64,000 bases of DNA from an uncultured Collinsella sp. (GCA_900545745.1 URAD01000004.1:23862-87861), one strand, 5' to 3'. Counted from the stretch's first letter, positions 42,332-52,612 are shown. The notes: generated from the letters alone by a model not told the origin. Translations and numbers: made by a program.

Positions 42332-44505
42332 CCTCCGCTGACCTCCTTAAAGATATGTCGATAACGCATGGCGACCGCGTCGCGCAAGGGACGCGTCGCC
42401 ACAGAGTCAAGGTTGCAAGCATACCGCAAGAGCTCGACCGCGTCCAAATGGGCCCACTCGATCAGCTCCTCGTCGGCATCCAGGTCGACAAAGCGCAGGG
42501 TCACACCACCATGCTGGCGATAACCCAGGATCTCGCCTTCATGGCGCAGGCGCAGGTCCATCTGGGCGAGCGTAAAGCCGTCCGAGGTCTTTTCGAGCGA
42601 CTGGAGACGGTCTTGTGCCGCCGATGCGCCGCCGTTGCCCTTGGAGTGCGTCATGACCAGGCACGTGCCCAACACGCTGCCACGGCCCACGCGACCGCGC
42701 AGCTGGTGCAGGGCAGCCAAACCAAAGCGCTCGCCGTTCTCGATGACCATGACGGTGGCGTTAGGCACGTCGACGCCCACCTCGACCACCGTAGTCGAGA
42801 CGAGCACGTCAATCTCGCCACGCTTGAAGGCATCGATAACCTGGTCCTTCTCCCCCGCCGGCATGCGGCCGTGAAGGCGCTCGATGGCAAGACCCGGCAA
42901 CGCCAGACGCAGGCGGTCGAGCTCGGTTGCCGTATCGTGCAGTGGCACGGGGACGGTTACGCGGCCCTCGTCGTCGCGAGCAATACCGGGCACGTCTTCC
43001 AGCTCATCGGCCGAGTCACTCGGCTCCACGAGCGGGCAAATCACGTAGGCCTGCTGACCCTTTTCATGCGCCTCGCGGATGGCGCCATAGGCGAGGTCGC
43101 GGCTCGACTCGGTGAGCACGCGTGTCGTCACGCCAGCGCCAGGGACGGGCCGATGGCGGATGATACTCGTGTCCAGATCGCCGTAGACCGAAAGCGCCAG
43201 CGTACGCGGGATCGGTGTCGCCGTCATAACGAGCAGGTCCGCACCGGGGCCCTTCGCGCGTAGGGCGTTGCGTTGGCCAACGCCAAACCGGTGCTGCTCG
43301 TCGATGACGACAAGCGACAGATGATTGAACGCAACGTTATCCGAAAGCACCGCGTGGGTTCCAAAGAGGACGTCGAGCTCGCCCGATTCAAGCTGGGCAT
43401 GGATCTGCTCGCGCTCTGAGGCCGGCGTGGCACCCGTCAGAAGCGCCCAGGACATGCCCGCCTGCGAGAGCAGAGGGCCGGTCTTATCGGCATATTGGCG
43501 CGCCAACACGCCCGTGGGCGCCATAACGCAGGCCTGCGTACCGCTATCGGCAGCCACAGCCAGAGCGCAGGCGGCAACGGCGGTCTTACCGGTACCGACA
43601 TCGCCCAGCAGCAGGCGGTTCATCACGCGCCCACCATCGCACATATCGCGCAGGATATCTTGGAACGCGGTCTCCTGCTCGTCGCTCAGCGAAAACGGCA
43701 GGGCTTGCTTAAGCGCGGCCAGGTGCTCGCCCGCGGTGTGGGCATAGGGAACCACATCGAACAGGCCGCCGACGTTGCGCAGGCGAAGCGCCAGCTGCAG
43801 GTAGAGGCACTCCTCGTAGGCAAGCCGTGCGCGCGCGATATCGCGCTCTGCCATACTCGATGGAAAGTGGATCGAACGCAACGCGCGGGCATTGCTCATG
43901 AGCTTCCGCTTTGCGCGCAGCGGCGCGGGAATCGGATCGAACGGATTGCCGACGACCTCGAGCGCGCCGCTTACGATGCGGCGCATCCACGCCTGGCTCA
44001 CGCCATCGCTCACGTAATGGACCGGCAGGATGGTGCCCGCAGCACGCCCGTCATCGAGCTTTTCAAAGTGCGGCGAGGCCATCTGCTTAAAACCGTAGGC
44101 AAACTCGACCTTGCCCATCACGGCCAGGCGGTCGCCCTGTTTAAGCTGCTGGGCAATCCAGGGCTGGCGGAAAAAGGCGACCTGCAACACGCCCGTCTCG
44201 TCCACCAGCGATACCTCGGTCACCTGCATGCGCGGACGCGGCTGCTTTTGGACGATGCGGTCGACCGTGGCGATGATGGTGCACACGGTACCGATGGGCG
44301 CCATCTCGATGGACCACGAACGGGTAAAGTCGAGGTATCGATGAGGGATATGGAGAAGGAGGTCCTCCACCGTCCTAATTCCCAGACGGCGAAGGGCCTC
44401 CTCACGTTTACCCGAAACATATTTGAGTCGCGCGATATCCTCGTCGAGCGCATTGCTCTGGGCAAAGCGCTCCGAGACGCGCGGCACGGAGCAGAGCTCG
44501 GACAT
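42328..44505 (-). CDS. recG: ATP-dependent DNA helicase RecG
   Basis: 725-residue branch-migrating helicase of stalled forks. Wedge/OB domain (about 60-160), then Walker A LLLGDVGTGKTAVAACAL, the DEQHRFGVGQR box, MTATPIPRTLALSVYGDLDTS, and C-terminal HGRMPAGEKDQVIDAFKRGEIDVLVSTTVVEVGVDVPNATVMVIENGERFGLAALHQLRGRVGRG. Length is normal. No clear ribosome binding site; start ATG 44505. Lies between rsmD and fakA. Confidence 0.95.
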   Translation of the reverse strand: MSELCSVPRVSERFAQSNALDEDIARLKYVSGKREEALRRLGIRTVEDLLLHIPHRYLDFTRSWSIEMAPIGTVCTIIATVDRIVQKQPRPRMQVTEVSLVDETGVLQVAFFRQPWIAQQLKQGDRLAVMGKVEFAYGFKQMASPHFEKLDDGRAAGTILPVHYVSDGVSQAWMRRIVSGALEVVGNPFDPIPAPLRAKRKLMSNARALRSIHFPSSMAERDIARARLAYEECLYLQLALRLRNVGGLFDVVPYAHTAGEHLAALKQALPFSLSDEQETAFQDILRDMCDGGRVMNRLLLGDVGTGKTAVAACALAVAADSGTQACVMAPTGVLARQYADKTGPLLSQAGMSWALLTGATPASEREQIHAQLESGELDVLFGTHAVLSDNVAFNHLSLVVIDEQHRFGVGQRNALRAKGPGADLLVMTATPIPRTLALSVYGDLDTSIIRHRPVPGAGVTTRVLTESSRDLAYGAIREAHEKGQQAYVICPLVEPSDSADELEDVPGIARDDEGRVTVPVPLHDTATELDRLRLALPGLAIERLHGRMPAGEKDQVIDAFKRGEIDVLVSTTVVEVGVDVPNATVMVIENGERFGLAALHQLRGRVGRGSVLGTCLVMTHSKGNGGASAAQDRLQSLEKTSDGFTLAQMDLRLRHEGEILGYRQHGGVTLRFVDLDADEELIEWAHLDAVELLRYACNLDSVATRPLRDAVAMRYRHIFKEVSGG

Positions 44506-44515
44506 GGGCAGATGC

Positions 44516-46177
44516 CTACTCGATCGAGAAGATCACGGGATAGAGCGGCTGCTCGCCACGATGGGCGTCAATCTCCAAGTCGGGCTGAGCTTCCTCGATG
44601 GCGTCGACGATCTCCTGGAAGGCCTCATCGGACAGCTCCTCGCCGGCCAGAATCGTCAGCGCGTCGCCCTCCTCTTCCTCCTGCATGCGGTTGATGCAGT
44701 CGAGCGTGACCTGCTTCACGTCGGAGCCGACCACGTCGATGGAGCCGGCGATGATACCCATGACGTCACCGGAGTGAATCGGAGAACCGTCAGAGGCACT
44801 GGAGTCGCGCACGGCGCGGGTGACCTCGCCATCGCGGACCTCGCTGATGGCGTCGACCATGGCGGCGACGGCATCCTCGAGCTCGGAATCGGGCAGGACC
44901 GCGAACAGCGCGGAGAAGGCCTGCGGGACGGTCTTGGTGGGAACGACGGCAACCTTCTTGTCCGTGCAGGCAGAAGCGGCAGCCTCGGCAGCCATGCGGA
45001 TGTTGCCGTTGTTGGGCAGAATGATGACCGAGGTCGCGTTGACCTGGTCCACCGCGCCCAGCAGGTCTGCAGTCGAGGGGTTCATGGTCTGACCACCCGA
45101 CACGATCACGTCGACGCCGAGGGACTTAAGGATGTCGGCCTCGCCAGAACCGGCGGCAACGGCAACAAAGCCCAGCGCCTTGGCGGGCTCGGCGGCCTTT
45201 TCCCGGTCCTCGTGAATCTTAGCGGTACGGTCGTGGGCCTCCATCTCCATGTTGTGGATAAAGACCTCGTAGATCTGACCAAGCTGCAGCATGTGCTCGA
45301 GCACCAGGTTGGGGGTGTTGGAGTGCACATGGATCTTGTAATCGGGGTAGGCACCCACGAGCAGCTCGCAGTCGCCCATGGAGCCCAAGAACTTAAGGCA
45401 CTCGTCCTCGTCAAACGGGGCGTCGGCCTTAAAGAGGAACTCGTTGCAGTAGCGGAACTCCGAGCCCTCCCAATCGTCGTTGGCCTCGATCTCAACGCGA
45501 CCAAGGGCCGCGTCGCGGGCAGAGCCAGCAGAATCAAACGTGGCGGAGAAATCCTCGACAACGGTGCTGCGGCCAAGCGCGGCGGCAACAAAGTTCTCAA
45601 GGAAAATAGCAAAGCCGAAGGCGCCGGAGTCAACCACGCCGTTCTCCTTCAGAACGGGCAGCAGGTCGGGCGTGCGAGCGACGGACTGATATGCCTCGAC
45701 GACGATGGCGTCGAGCGCATCCTCGGCCGAGAACTTCTTCTTCTCGCACTCGTCTGCCTTGGTCGAGACATCGCGCAGGACCGTGAGGATCGTGCCCTCG
45801 ATGGGCTTGCGGACAGCCTGGAAGGCAACCTTGACGGCGCGACGGAAGGCAAAGGCGATGTTGGCAGCCGTAATAGGCTCATCGGCAGAGACGAGGCCCT
45901 CGGCCACACCGCGCAGAATCTGCGAGGTGATGACGCCGGAGTTGCCGCGGGCACCCATCAGGGAGCCGTGGGTGATGGCGCCGGCGATGGCTTCCATGTC
46001 GGCATCGGCAGGAAGAGCAGAAAGCTCCTTGGTCACCGAGGCGAGCGTGAGCGACATGTTGGTGCCGGTATCGCCATCGGGTACGGGGAAGACGTTGAGC
46101 TTGTTGATCTCCTCGGCCTTGTCGGAAACGGCAGCCGCAGCGATCGGAAAACAGGTGCGAATGGTCTTTGCAATCAT
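44516..46177 (-). CDS. fakA: Fatty-acid kinase subunit FakA (DAK2 domain protein, YloV-like)
   Basis: Kinase that phosphorylates exogenous fatty acids carried by FakB. 553 residues: N-terminal DhaL domain with NKLNVFPVPDGDTGTNMSLTLASV (metal-binding Asp), a middle domain with AGSGEADILKSLGVDVIVSGGQTMNPS, and a C-terminal DegV-like part. FakB partners were not found in this window. It precedes the Asp23-type gene in reverse order (asp23-fakA), as in many Gram-positives. Confidence 0.92.
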   Translation of the reverse strand: MIAKTIRTCFPIAAAAVSDKAEEINKLNVFPVPDGDTGTNMSLTLASVTKELSALPADADMEAIAGAITHGSLMGARGNSGVITSQILRGVAEGLVSADEPITAANIAFAFRRAVKVAFQAVRKPIEGTILTVLRDVSTKADECEKKKFSAEDALDAIVVEAYQSVARTPDLLPVLKENGVVDSGAFGFAIFLENFVAAALGRSTVVEDFSATFDSAGSARDAALGRVEIEANDDWEGSEFRYCNEFLFKADAPFDEDECLKFLGSMGDCELLVGAYPDYKIHVHSNTPNLVLEHMLQLGQIYEVFIHNMEMEAHDRTAKIHEDREKAAEPAKALGFVAVAAGSGEADILKSLGVDVIVSGGQTMNPSTADLLGAVDQVNATSVIILPNNGNIRMAAEAAASACTDKKVAVVPTKTVPQAFSALFAVLPDSELEDAVAAMVDAISEVRDGEVTRAVRDSSASDGSPIHSGDVMGIIAGSIDVVGSDVKQVTLDCINRMQEEEEGDALTILAGEELSDEAFQEIVDAIEEAQPDLEIDAHRGEQPLYPVIFSIE

Positions 46178-46204
46178 GGGTATTTGAATCTCCGTTTTCG
46201 GATG

Positions 46205-46561
46205 CTAGTTCAGACGGCTCTTGAGCGCGTCGATGTGGATGCCGATCTTAAGGCTGGCGGGATCGATCTGGGCGATCTCCTGCAGAGTGAAGGCAACGGA
46301 GCTCGAAAGATTGTGGCAGACGGACTTCATGTTGACGCCGTTCTCGAGCACGACGTGAAGATCGACCGTAAGGCCGTTCTCGTCGGCGGAGACAAGCACG
46401 CCCTTGCGGAGGCGCTGACCGGCAAGCAGGCGCACGCTCTCGGCGCCCTGGAGCTGCTCAGCCATACCGACGACGCCATAGCACGTCATCGCGGCATAAC
46501 CGGCAATATCGGCAATAACGTCGTTCGAGACGCTCAGGCTGCCGTTAATGGTCTCAGACAC
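46205..46561 (-). CDS. Asp23/Gls24 family protein, YloU-like
   Basis: 118 residues, second Asp23-type protein of the window. SETINGSLSVSNDVIADIAGYAAMTCYGVVGMA at the N-terminus and HNLSSSVAFTLQEIAQIDPASLKIGIHIDALKSRLN at the C-terminus. GTG at 46559-46561 was chosen because GGAGA lies 6 nt before it. It lies just upstream of fakA, the usual YloU-YloV pairing. Role unknown; likely envelope or fatty-acid-kinase related. Confidence 0.85.
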   Translation of the reverse strand: MSETINGSLSVSNDVIADIAGYAAMTCYGVVGMAEQLQGAESVRLLAGQRLRKGVLVSADENGLTVDLHVVLENGVNMKSVCHNLSSSVAFTLQEIAQIDPASLKIGIHIDALKSRLN

Positions 46562-46755
46562 AAGAATCTCCTTATCTGGTGCTCGCGGCACCATGTCGTG
46601 GGAGCAATCATTGCAATATTCTACAACGACCGCGCCATGTTGAGGTGGTGGGTCGCGGGATTACATCCTCGACACGAAATGTTGATATGGCAACGTTCGA
46701 GTCAAGTGGTCGCGGCATGAAAAAACCCGCCGCATAAGCGACGGGTTTTACAACC

Positions 46756-46830
46756 TGGCTCCCCGGGTAGGACTCGAACCTACAACAGCGCGGTTAACAG
46801 CCGCGTGCTCTACCATTGAGCTACCGAGGA
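46756..46830 (-). tRNA. tRNA-Asn (GTT)
   Basis: 75-nt tRNA with CCA encoded. The 7-bp acceptor stem is TCCTCGG with CCGGGGA, the D arm GGTAGCTCAATGGTAGAGC, anticodon loop CTGTTAA with anticodon GTT, and T arm GGTTCGAGTCC. Identical to the copy at 46865-46939. Confidence 0.95.
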
Positions 46831-46864
46831 ATTTAAAAGCCCAGCGGAATGGGCTGAGAAATTC

Positions 46865-46939
46865 TGGCTCCCCGGGTAGGACTCGAACCTACAACAGCGC
46901 GGTTAACAGCCGCGTGCTCTACCATTGAGCTACCGAGGA
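46865..46939 (-). tRNA. tRNA-Asn (GTT), second copy
   Basis: 75-nt tRNA identical to the 46756-46830 copy, separated by 34 bp. Same anticodon GTT; CCA encoded. The two probably come from one transcript reading from the promoter at 46970-46997. Confidence 0.95.
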
Positions 46940-46969
46940 ATAGGTGCGTGCTCTCAAGCAACGAAGTTT

Positions 46970-46997
46970 ATTATACGGACGAATCAGCTTAGGGCAA
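46970..46997 (-). promoter_or_regulatory. Promoter of the tRNA-Asn pair
   Basis: On the minus strand TTGCCC (46992-46997) and TATAAT (46970-46975) are separated by 16 bp, 31 bp before the tRNA 5' end at 46939. A good sigma-70 match near RNA genes. Confidence 0.75.
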
Positions 46998-47025
46998 GAA
47001 CTTTTTTGAGATTTTTTCCGACCTA

Positions 47026-47049
47026 GTCATTGGGGACGTCCCCAATGAC
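47026..47049. repeat. 24-bp REP-like palindrome
   Basis: GTCATTGGGGACG and its complement form an exact 24-nt palindrome, intergenic between the tRNA-Asn promoter and the rpoD terminator. It shares its core with 26691-26720. Confidence 0.7.
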
Positions 47050-47056
47050 CACATGA

Positions 47057-47090
47057 AAGCGCCCCCAAGCGGATGTGCTTGAGGGCGCTT
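47057..47090 (-). terminator. Terminator-like hairpin after rpoD
   Basis: A 14-bp stem with one wobble (AAGCGCCC region, 47057-47070 with 47077-47090) around a 6-nt loop, just past the rpoD stop at 47100. Only a weak T-run follows on the minus strand. Confidence 0.65.
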
Positions 47091-47099
47091 CTTGCTTGA

Positions 47100-48449
47100 C
47101 TAGCTTTCGATATAGTCTTTGAGCTTGCTGCTGCGGCTCGGGTGGCGGAGCTTGGCCAAGGTCTTGGACTCGATCTGGCGGATACGCTCGCGCGTGACGC
47201 CAAACTCGCGGCCGACTTCCTCGAGCGTGCGGGGATGCCCGTCGACAAGGCCAAAGCGCAGCTCGATAACCTTGCGCTCACGATCGGCAAGCGAGTCGAG
47301 CACCTGGGTGAGCTGCTCTTGCAGCATGGAGAAGCTGGCCGCATCGGGCGGAACGATAGCCTGGGAGTCCTCGATGAAGTCGCCCAGCTGGGAATCCTCT
47401 TCCTCGCCGATGGGGGTCTCGAGCGACACGGGCTCCTGCGAAATCTTCTGGATCTCGCGGACGCGGTCGGCGCTCATGTCCATCTCGGCACCGATCTCCT
47501 CAGGGGTCGGGTCGCGACCCAGGTCCTGAAGGAGCTGGCGCTGCACGCGGACGAGCTTGTTGATGGTCTCGACCATATGCACGGGAATACGGATGGTACG
47601 GGCCTGATCGGCAATGGCGCGCGTAATGGCCTGACGGATCCACCACGTGGCGTACGTGGAGAACTTAAAGCCCTTCTGGTAGTCGAACTTCTCAACGGCG
47701 CGGATCAGACCGAGGTTGCCCTCCTGGATCAGGTCAAGGAACAGCATGCCGCGGCCGACATAGCGTTTGGCGATGGAGACGACCAGACGCAGGTTTGCGC
47801 TGATGAGTGCCTGCTTAGCTTCGAGGCCGACGTTCTCAATGCGCGTAAGACGACGCATCTCGGCACGCGTGAGCTCGAGCTCACCGGCATCGGCGGCCTC
47901 GAGCTTCTCGGTGGCCTCAAGACCGGCCTCGATCTTCATGGCCAGATCGACCTCTTCGGAGGCGGTCAGCAGGTCGACCTTGCCGATCTCTTTGAGGTAC
48001 ATACGAACCGGATCGCCGGTCAGCATCACCGTGGAGGCATCGATGCCACGCACGCGGGAGCGTGAACGGGACGTGCGCACGGTGCGCTTCTTCTTGCTCT
48101 TGGAAGAACCCATCTCGGCATCGGCCTGACGGGCCATCTTGAGCTCATGATCGTCGAGCGAGCCGGAATCGTGCTCGTCGTCGTCATCGAAATCGTCGGT
48201 ATCGGTATCGTTATCGTCATCGTCGACGTCCATGGGGGCGTCGTCGTTACCGCTCGCGGAGATAATCTGGATGCCGCTGTTGCGCAGCGCGGAATACACC
48301 GCAGTGAGCTGCTCGTCAGAAACATCGATATCCTTCAGGGCGACCTGAATCTCGTCCTCGGTTACCGAAGTCCTGTTTGAGCCGTTGCCCATGAGCTTTG
48401 CAACGTAGGATTCCAGCCCAGTACCCGTGCTCTCAGTCTTTTTTGGCAC
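47100..48449 (-). CDS. rpoD: Primary RNA polymerase sigma factor RpoD/SigA
   Basis: 449 residues. Long acidic N-terminal region (about 1-110), region 1.2-2 with [64 protein letters not shown], region 3 [29 protein letters not shown] and region 4 [50 protein letters not shown] at 48447-48449 was chosen over the upstream ATG because AAGGGAG lies 5 nt before it. dnaG precedes it, as in the macromolecular synthesis operon of many bacteria. Confidence 0.96.
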   Translation of the reverse strand: MPKKTESTGTGLESYVAKLMGNGSNRTSVTEDEIQVALKDIDVSDEQLTAVYSALRNSGIQIISASGNDDAPMDVDDDDNDTDTDDFDDDDEHDSGSLDDHELKMARQADAEMGSSKSKKKRTVRTSRSRSRVRGIDASTVMLTGDPVRMYLKEIGKVDLLTASEEVDLAMKIEAGLEATEKLEAADAGELELTRAEMRRLTRIENVGLEAKQALISANLRLVVSIAKRYVGRGMLFLDLIQEGNLGLIRAVEKFDYQKGFKFSTYATWWIRQAITRAIADQARTIRIPVHMVETINKLVRVQRQLLQDLGRDPTPEEIGAEMDMSADRVREIQKISQEPVSLETPIGEEEDSQLGDFIEDSQAIVPPDAASFSMLQEQLTQVLDSLADRERKVIELRFGLVDGHPRTLEEVGREFGVTRERIRQIESKTLAKLRHPSRSSKLKDYIES

Positions 48450-48559
48450 AGATTCTCCCTTCATAGTCCACAGGACTCAATACTTTAGCACACACATTGA
48501 CGTCTATACCCAAAAAGAGGACTGGATATAGGCGAGAATACGCTGGTTGACCACAACAT

Positions 48560-50668
48560 CTAGGCCTGTTCGGTTCCTGCGGTCTCCAAACCAATCAAAC
48601 GGAACGGGTCCGCCACGCCGCCGATCGACTTTTGCAGCTCGCGTTGACGCTGCGAATCCTGCGCGGCCTGCACGGTCAGCGCGCGACGGGCCTCATCATC
48701 GAGCGAACGGTCCTGTCGCAGCTTGGCCTGTGCGGCACGCATGCGGCGCTTGATGGTGTAGAGCTCGAGCGTATCGAGCATAAACACGATGTTCGTCTCA
48801 GTGGGGTGCTTGCTCGTCGCCGAGATGCGCCCGGCACTCACAAGCGTTGCCGCATCTGGACACACTGAGCGCGCCGCATCCATGCAGGCTGCAGGATCGG
48901 TTCCCGGCGGCGTTGCCAGAACGGCCCATGCGATGGACTCGTGACGTGGGTCAACCCACTCGATGGAGCAGATGCGGTCGGCATACGTGCGGAACAGGTC
49001 GGGGTAGCTCGTGAGCATGGTCAGCAGCTCGCGCTCCCCTGCCAAGGACTTGCGCTCTAGATCGGTCAAAACCATCGGCGCCGCCGCAGCCAGTGCGTTC
49101 GAACCATCAGGCACAGGCACAGCGCCCATACCATCAGGCACATCGATCGGCGGCAGGTCGTCGACGACCTCCACGGGAGCGGCACCGTAGGCATCGAGCG
49201 GGACGTAGTCGTACGGCTCTTCTTCGACCGGCGCGGACACCGGCGGCGTAGCGCCCGATGCCCAAGCACCGCGACCGGCATCGCGAGAACCCGATGCCCG
49301 ACCGCCCGCATTTCCAGAGCGCTCGGCCTGCGCCCGCTGGCGCTCGTAATTCTGCTCGCGACGACGCTCGGCATCTTCGCGCTTGGCGAAATCGCGAAAC
49401 ACGCGACCCGAACTCGCACGCACGGTCTCCAGATCCAAACCCAACAGGTCGGCAATCTGGATAAAGTACGTGTCGATCATATAGCTATCGCGCAGCGGAT
49501 AGATAAGCGTCAGCGCATCTTCCAGCGCCTTGGCGCGACCGCCCGGCGTGGTGATGTCGCTCGACTCCTGCAGCGAACGGTAAACAAAGTCCATAAGCGG
49601 CTCGGCAGCGTCGATGCGCACCTGCAGTGCCTCGCCACCATGCGCCGTGATGAACTCCATGGGATCGTTGCCGTCGGGTAGCACCACGCAGCGCAGATCC
49701 ATCGAATCCTGCTCGATAAACTGAATCGCGCGACGGGCGGCCTTTTGACCGGCGGCGTCGCCATCGAACATATACACAATGCGCTTGGCAAAACGTGTGA
49801 GCGTCTTGACGTGATGCTCCGTGAGCGCGGTGCCCAGCGTAGCAACAACGTTTTTAATCCCCGCCTCCCAGCAGGCGATGCAGTCGGTATATCCCTCCAC
49901 CACGATGGCGGTATCCTGCGCGACGATATACTCCTTGGCCCAATTAAAGCCGTAGAGGTTTCGCTTTTTATGGAACACACTCGTCTCGGCGGTGTTGAGA
50001 TACTTAGGCTGGCCGTCGCCCATAATGCGACCGCCAAAGGCAATGTTGTGACCCTGCTCGTCAAAGATGGGAAACATCACGCGATCGTAAAAGCGGTCGG
50101 CGAGCTGTCCGCGCCCGCGGCTCACGGCAACGTTGGCATCGATCATCTCCTGCGGAGTAAAACCCGCCTGGGACAGGTGTGACACCAGCGCGTTACGGCC
50201 CGGCGCAAAGCCCAGACAGTAGCGGCGGCAGACGTCGCCGCCCATGCCGCGGCTGGCAAAGTACTCGCGCGGACGGCCGTCCTTACCGCGCATAAGCATG
50301 GTGTGATAGAACTGGGCGGTCTCGGCGCACAAATCGTAGATGCGGGCACGCTTGGTACCGCGCTCGCGATAAGCGCCGGTATCGTGCAGCTCAATGCCGG
50401 CACGGTCGGCCAAGTAACGGATTGACTCGGGAAAGCTCAGGTTCTCGCGCTTCATGATATACGTGAAAACGTCGCCACCCTCGCCGCAGCCAAAGCAATG
50501 CCACACCTGCGTGGCGGGGATAATGTGGAAGGACGGCGTCTTTTCGCCATGGAAGGGGCAGCATCCCCAAAACTCATGGCCGCGGGGCTTGAGCTCGACC
50601 GTTTCCTGCACGATAGCAACCAGGTCGGACGCAGCGCGTACCTGATCTTTATCCTCATCGCTAATCAC
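48560..50668 (-). CDS. dnaG: DNA primase
   Basis: 702 residues. N-terminal CHC2 zinc domain CCPFHGEKTPSFHIIPATQVWHCFGCGEGGD, TOPRIM region with VVEGYTDCIACWEAGIKNVVATLGTALTEHHVKTLTRFAKRIVYMFDGDAAG and a C-terminal helicase-binding part; a low-complexity linker (about 430-500) separates them. Start ATG 50668 overlaps the ribF stop by 8 bp. Downstream is rpoD. Confidence 0.95.
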   Translation of the reverse strand: MISDEDKDQVRAASDLVAIVQETVELKPRGHEFWGCCPFHGEKTPSFHIIPATQVWHCFGCGEGGDVFTYIMKRENLSFPESIRYLADRAGIELHDTGAYRERGTKRARIYDLCAETAQFYHTMLMRGKDGRPREYFASRGMGGDVCRRYCLGFAPGRNALVSHLSQAGFTPQEMIDANVAVSRGRGQLADRFYDRVMFPIFDEQGHNIAFGGRIMGDGQPKYLNTAETSVFHKKRNLYGFNWAKEYIVAQDTAIVVEGYTDCIACWEAGIKNVVATLGTALTEHHVKTLTRFAKRIVYMFDGDAAGQKAARRAIQFIEQDSMDLRCVVLPDGNDPMEFITAHGGEALQVRIDAAEPLMDFVYRSLQESSDITTPGGRAKALEDALTLIYPLRDSYMIDTYFIQIADLLGLDLETVRASSGRVFRDFAKREDAERRREQNYERQRAQAERSGNAGGRASGSRDAGRGAWASGATPPVSAPVEEEPYDYVPLDAYGAAPVEVVDDLPPIDVPDGMGAVPVPDGSNALAAAAPMVLTDLERKSLAGERELLTMLTSYPDLFRTYADRICSIEWVDPRHESIAWAVLATPPGTDPAACMDAARSVCPDAATLVSAGRISATSKHPTETNIVFMLDTLELYTIKRRMRAAQAKLRQDRSLDDEARRALTVQAAQDSQRQRELQKSIGGVADPFRLIGLETAGTEQA

Positions 50669-51668
50669 GAATGCTCACCCCCTGCTCACCCAAGTTGTGA
50701 CGAATGTCCTCGATATTACCCTCGACGGTCGCGATCAACTCATCCAGCGAATCGAACACGCGCGAGGGACGCAGCCAGCGCGTAAACGCCAGCGAAACAG
50801 AAGCGCCGTACAGGTCTCCCGTATATCCAATTAAGTTAGCCTCGAGATGCGCAGATGCCGCATCGTCGGCATACGTTGGCGGCAGGCCGACGTTCACGGC
50901 AGCGGGCCACGCGGTGTCATCGACCAGCACCAGACCCTCATACACGCCATCGGCTGGCACCTGAATACCGTCGGGAACCTGCAGGTTTGCCGTGGGAAAG
51001 CCCATGCCAGAGCCCTCGTGACGGCCGCGAATAACACCGCCACGCACCATATACGGACGGCCGAGTAACTCAGCAGCAAGCTCCACATGGCCCTGTCCCA
51101 GCTCATGACGAATGCGGGTGGCGCAAATGGCCTCACCGCCCTCGCAAAGCAAGTCGTGCCCGTATACGTCAACGCCGCGCTCGGCACCCCAGGCGCGCAT
51201 CTCGTCAACACCAGAAGCACCGCCACGACCCAGCCTAAAGTCACTGCCAACGCGAATCGAGCGAATGTCGACCAGACGCGACACCAGCGAGAGAAAAGCA
51301 ACATGGTCAAGCGCCGCAACCTCAGGCGTAAAGGGAACGGCCACCACCGCATCGACCCCAGTTTGAGCCAGGGCATGCAGACGGTCGGCCGTCGTCATCA
51401 ATTTTTGAGCGGGCGAAGGGCTCACCACGACGTCCGGGTCGGGATCGAAGGTAACTACGACCGCCTTGCAGCCATGGGCACGGGCATCACGGACAAGCGC
51501 CGCAATGAGCTCCTGGTGTCCACGGTGCACGCCATCGAACACGCCGATGGCAATCGATGCGGCACCCAGGTGCTCACACTTATCAAACACATCGGCAGTA
51601 ACGATGCGAGCCTCTTCCGACTCGCCGGCGAAAAAGATACGCGCGAGCTCGCGAGCGGCCAGCATCAT
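50661..51668 (-). CDS. ribF: Bifunctional riboflavin kinase/FAD synthetase
   Basis: 335 residues. FAD synthetase N-part with AIGVFDGVHRGHQELIAALV (HxGH), MLAVPFTPEVAALDHVAFL, SDFRLGRGGASGVDEMRAWG; riboflavin kinase C-part with GRPYMVRGGVIRGRHEGSGMGFPTANLQVPDG and LVDDTAWPAAVNVG. Overlaps truB by 4 bp and dnaG by 8 bp, so the three are coupled. Confidence 0.95.
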   Translation of the reverse strand: MMLAARELARIFFAGESEEARIVTADVFDKCEHLGAASIAIGVFDGVHRGHQELIAALVRDARAHGCKAVVVTFDPDPDVVVSPSPAQKLMTTADRLHALAQTGVDAVVAVPFTPEVAALDHVAFLSLVSRLVDIRSIRVGSDFRLGRGGASGVDEMRAWGAERGVDVYGHDLLCEGGEAICATRIRHELGQGHVELAAELLGRPYMVRGGVIRGRHEGSGMGFPTANLQVPDGIQVPADGVYEGLVLVDDTAWPAAVNVGLPPTYADDAASAHLEANLIGYTGDLYGASVSLAFTRWLRPSRVFDSLDELIATVEGNIEDIRHNLGEQGVSIRD

Positions 51669-52597
51669 CGAACACCGCCGATGGCCTGCGGAAACACGTG
51701 CTCCATGACAAAGCGGCCACCCTCAATGCGGGCGAGCGCCTTGAGCCCCCCATCGAGCACCAACGCAAACGGCGCCTTCGAGGCATCGAAATCGGCAAGC
51801 GCACGCTCAACGGGAATGCGTCGGCCGCAGAGCAGGTCGTCGGCAAGATTGCCCGGCAAGTCAACACGCGTGGCGCCCAGGGCTGCAATGGGATCCAGGG
51901 CAAAGCCAGCGGCGGACTCGGGAGAAAGCTCCTCCACCGCATGACAGGCGCCAATGGAAACAACACCGGATGCGGTGCGACGAAGCGCGGAAATATGCGC
52001 GGCGCTATCACAAGCACGGCCCAGGTCGCGAGCGAGCGCACGGATATAGGTGCCCTTGCTCACCGAGAACGCCACCGTCCACACACATGTATCACCTTCG
52101 CCGCCCACGGCGATCAGGTCGGCGGCATAGACCTCGACGGGGCGCGGAGGTAGGTCCACCGCATTACCCGCGCGAGCAGACTTGTAGGCGCGAACGCCAT
52201 TGACCGAGATAGCCGAAAACGCCGGCGGCACCTGCATCAGCGGGCCAAGCATAGCGGCCAGCTGCTCACGGGCGTAAGCGAGATTGCGCAGCTCGGGGGC
52301 AACGGGCACCGCGCGGACGGCCTCGCCCTCCGCGTCATCGGTATTGGTCTCGACACCAAACGAAATGTCGGCGACATAACTTTTGGTATCGAGGGTTAGC
52401 ATGCCCAGCAGACGGGTCGCCTGGCCCACGCCCACCACCATGACGCCGGATGCCATGGGGTCGAGCGTACCGGCATGGCCGACGCGCCGCTCATGGAGGG
52501 CGCGTCGGCATTGCGAGACCACATCGTGGGACGTGCAGCCCACCGGCTTATCGACGGCGAGCAGCATATTCAATTGAGAAGGCGTTCGACGAGCCAT
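51665..52597 (-). CDS. truB: tRNA pseudouridine(55) synthase
   Basis: 310 residues. NMLLAVDKPVGCTSHDVV, then RRVGHAGTLDPMASGVMVVGVG, with the catalytic Asp in GTLDP, AFSVSKGTYIRALARDLGRA and the C-terminal RNA-binding tail. Coupled to ribF. It follows the DHH phosphoesterase by 15 bp. Confidence 0.95.
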   Translation of the reverse strand: MARRTPSQLNMLLAVDKPVGCTSHDVVSQCRRALHERRVGHAGTLDPMASGVMVVGVGQATRLLGMLTLDTKSYVADISFGVETNTDDAEGEAVRAVPVAPELRNLAYAREQLAAMLGPLMQVPPAFSAISVNGVRAYKSARAGNAVDLPPRPVEVYAADLIAVGGEGDTCVWTVAFSVSKGTYIRALARDLGRACDSAAHISALRRTASGVVSIGACHAVEELSPESAAGFALDPIAALGATRVDLPGNLADDLLCGRRIPVERALADFDASKAPFALVLDGGLKALARIEGGRFVMEHVFPQAIGGVR

Positions 52598-52612
52598 GTA
52601 CCATCCAATTAG

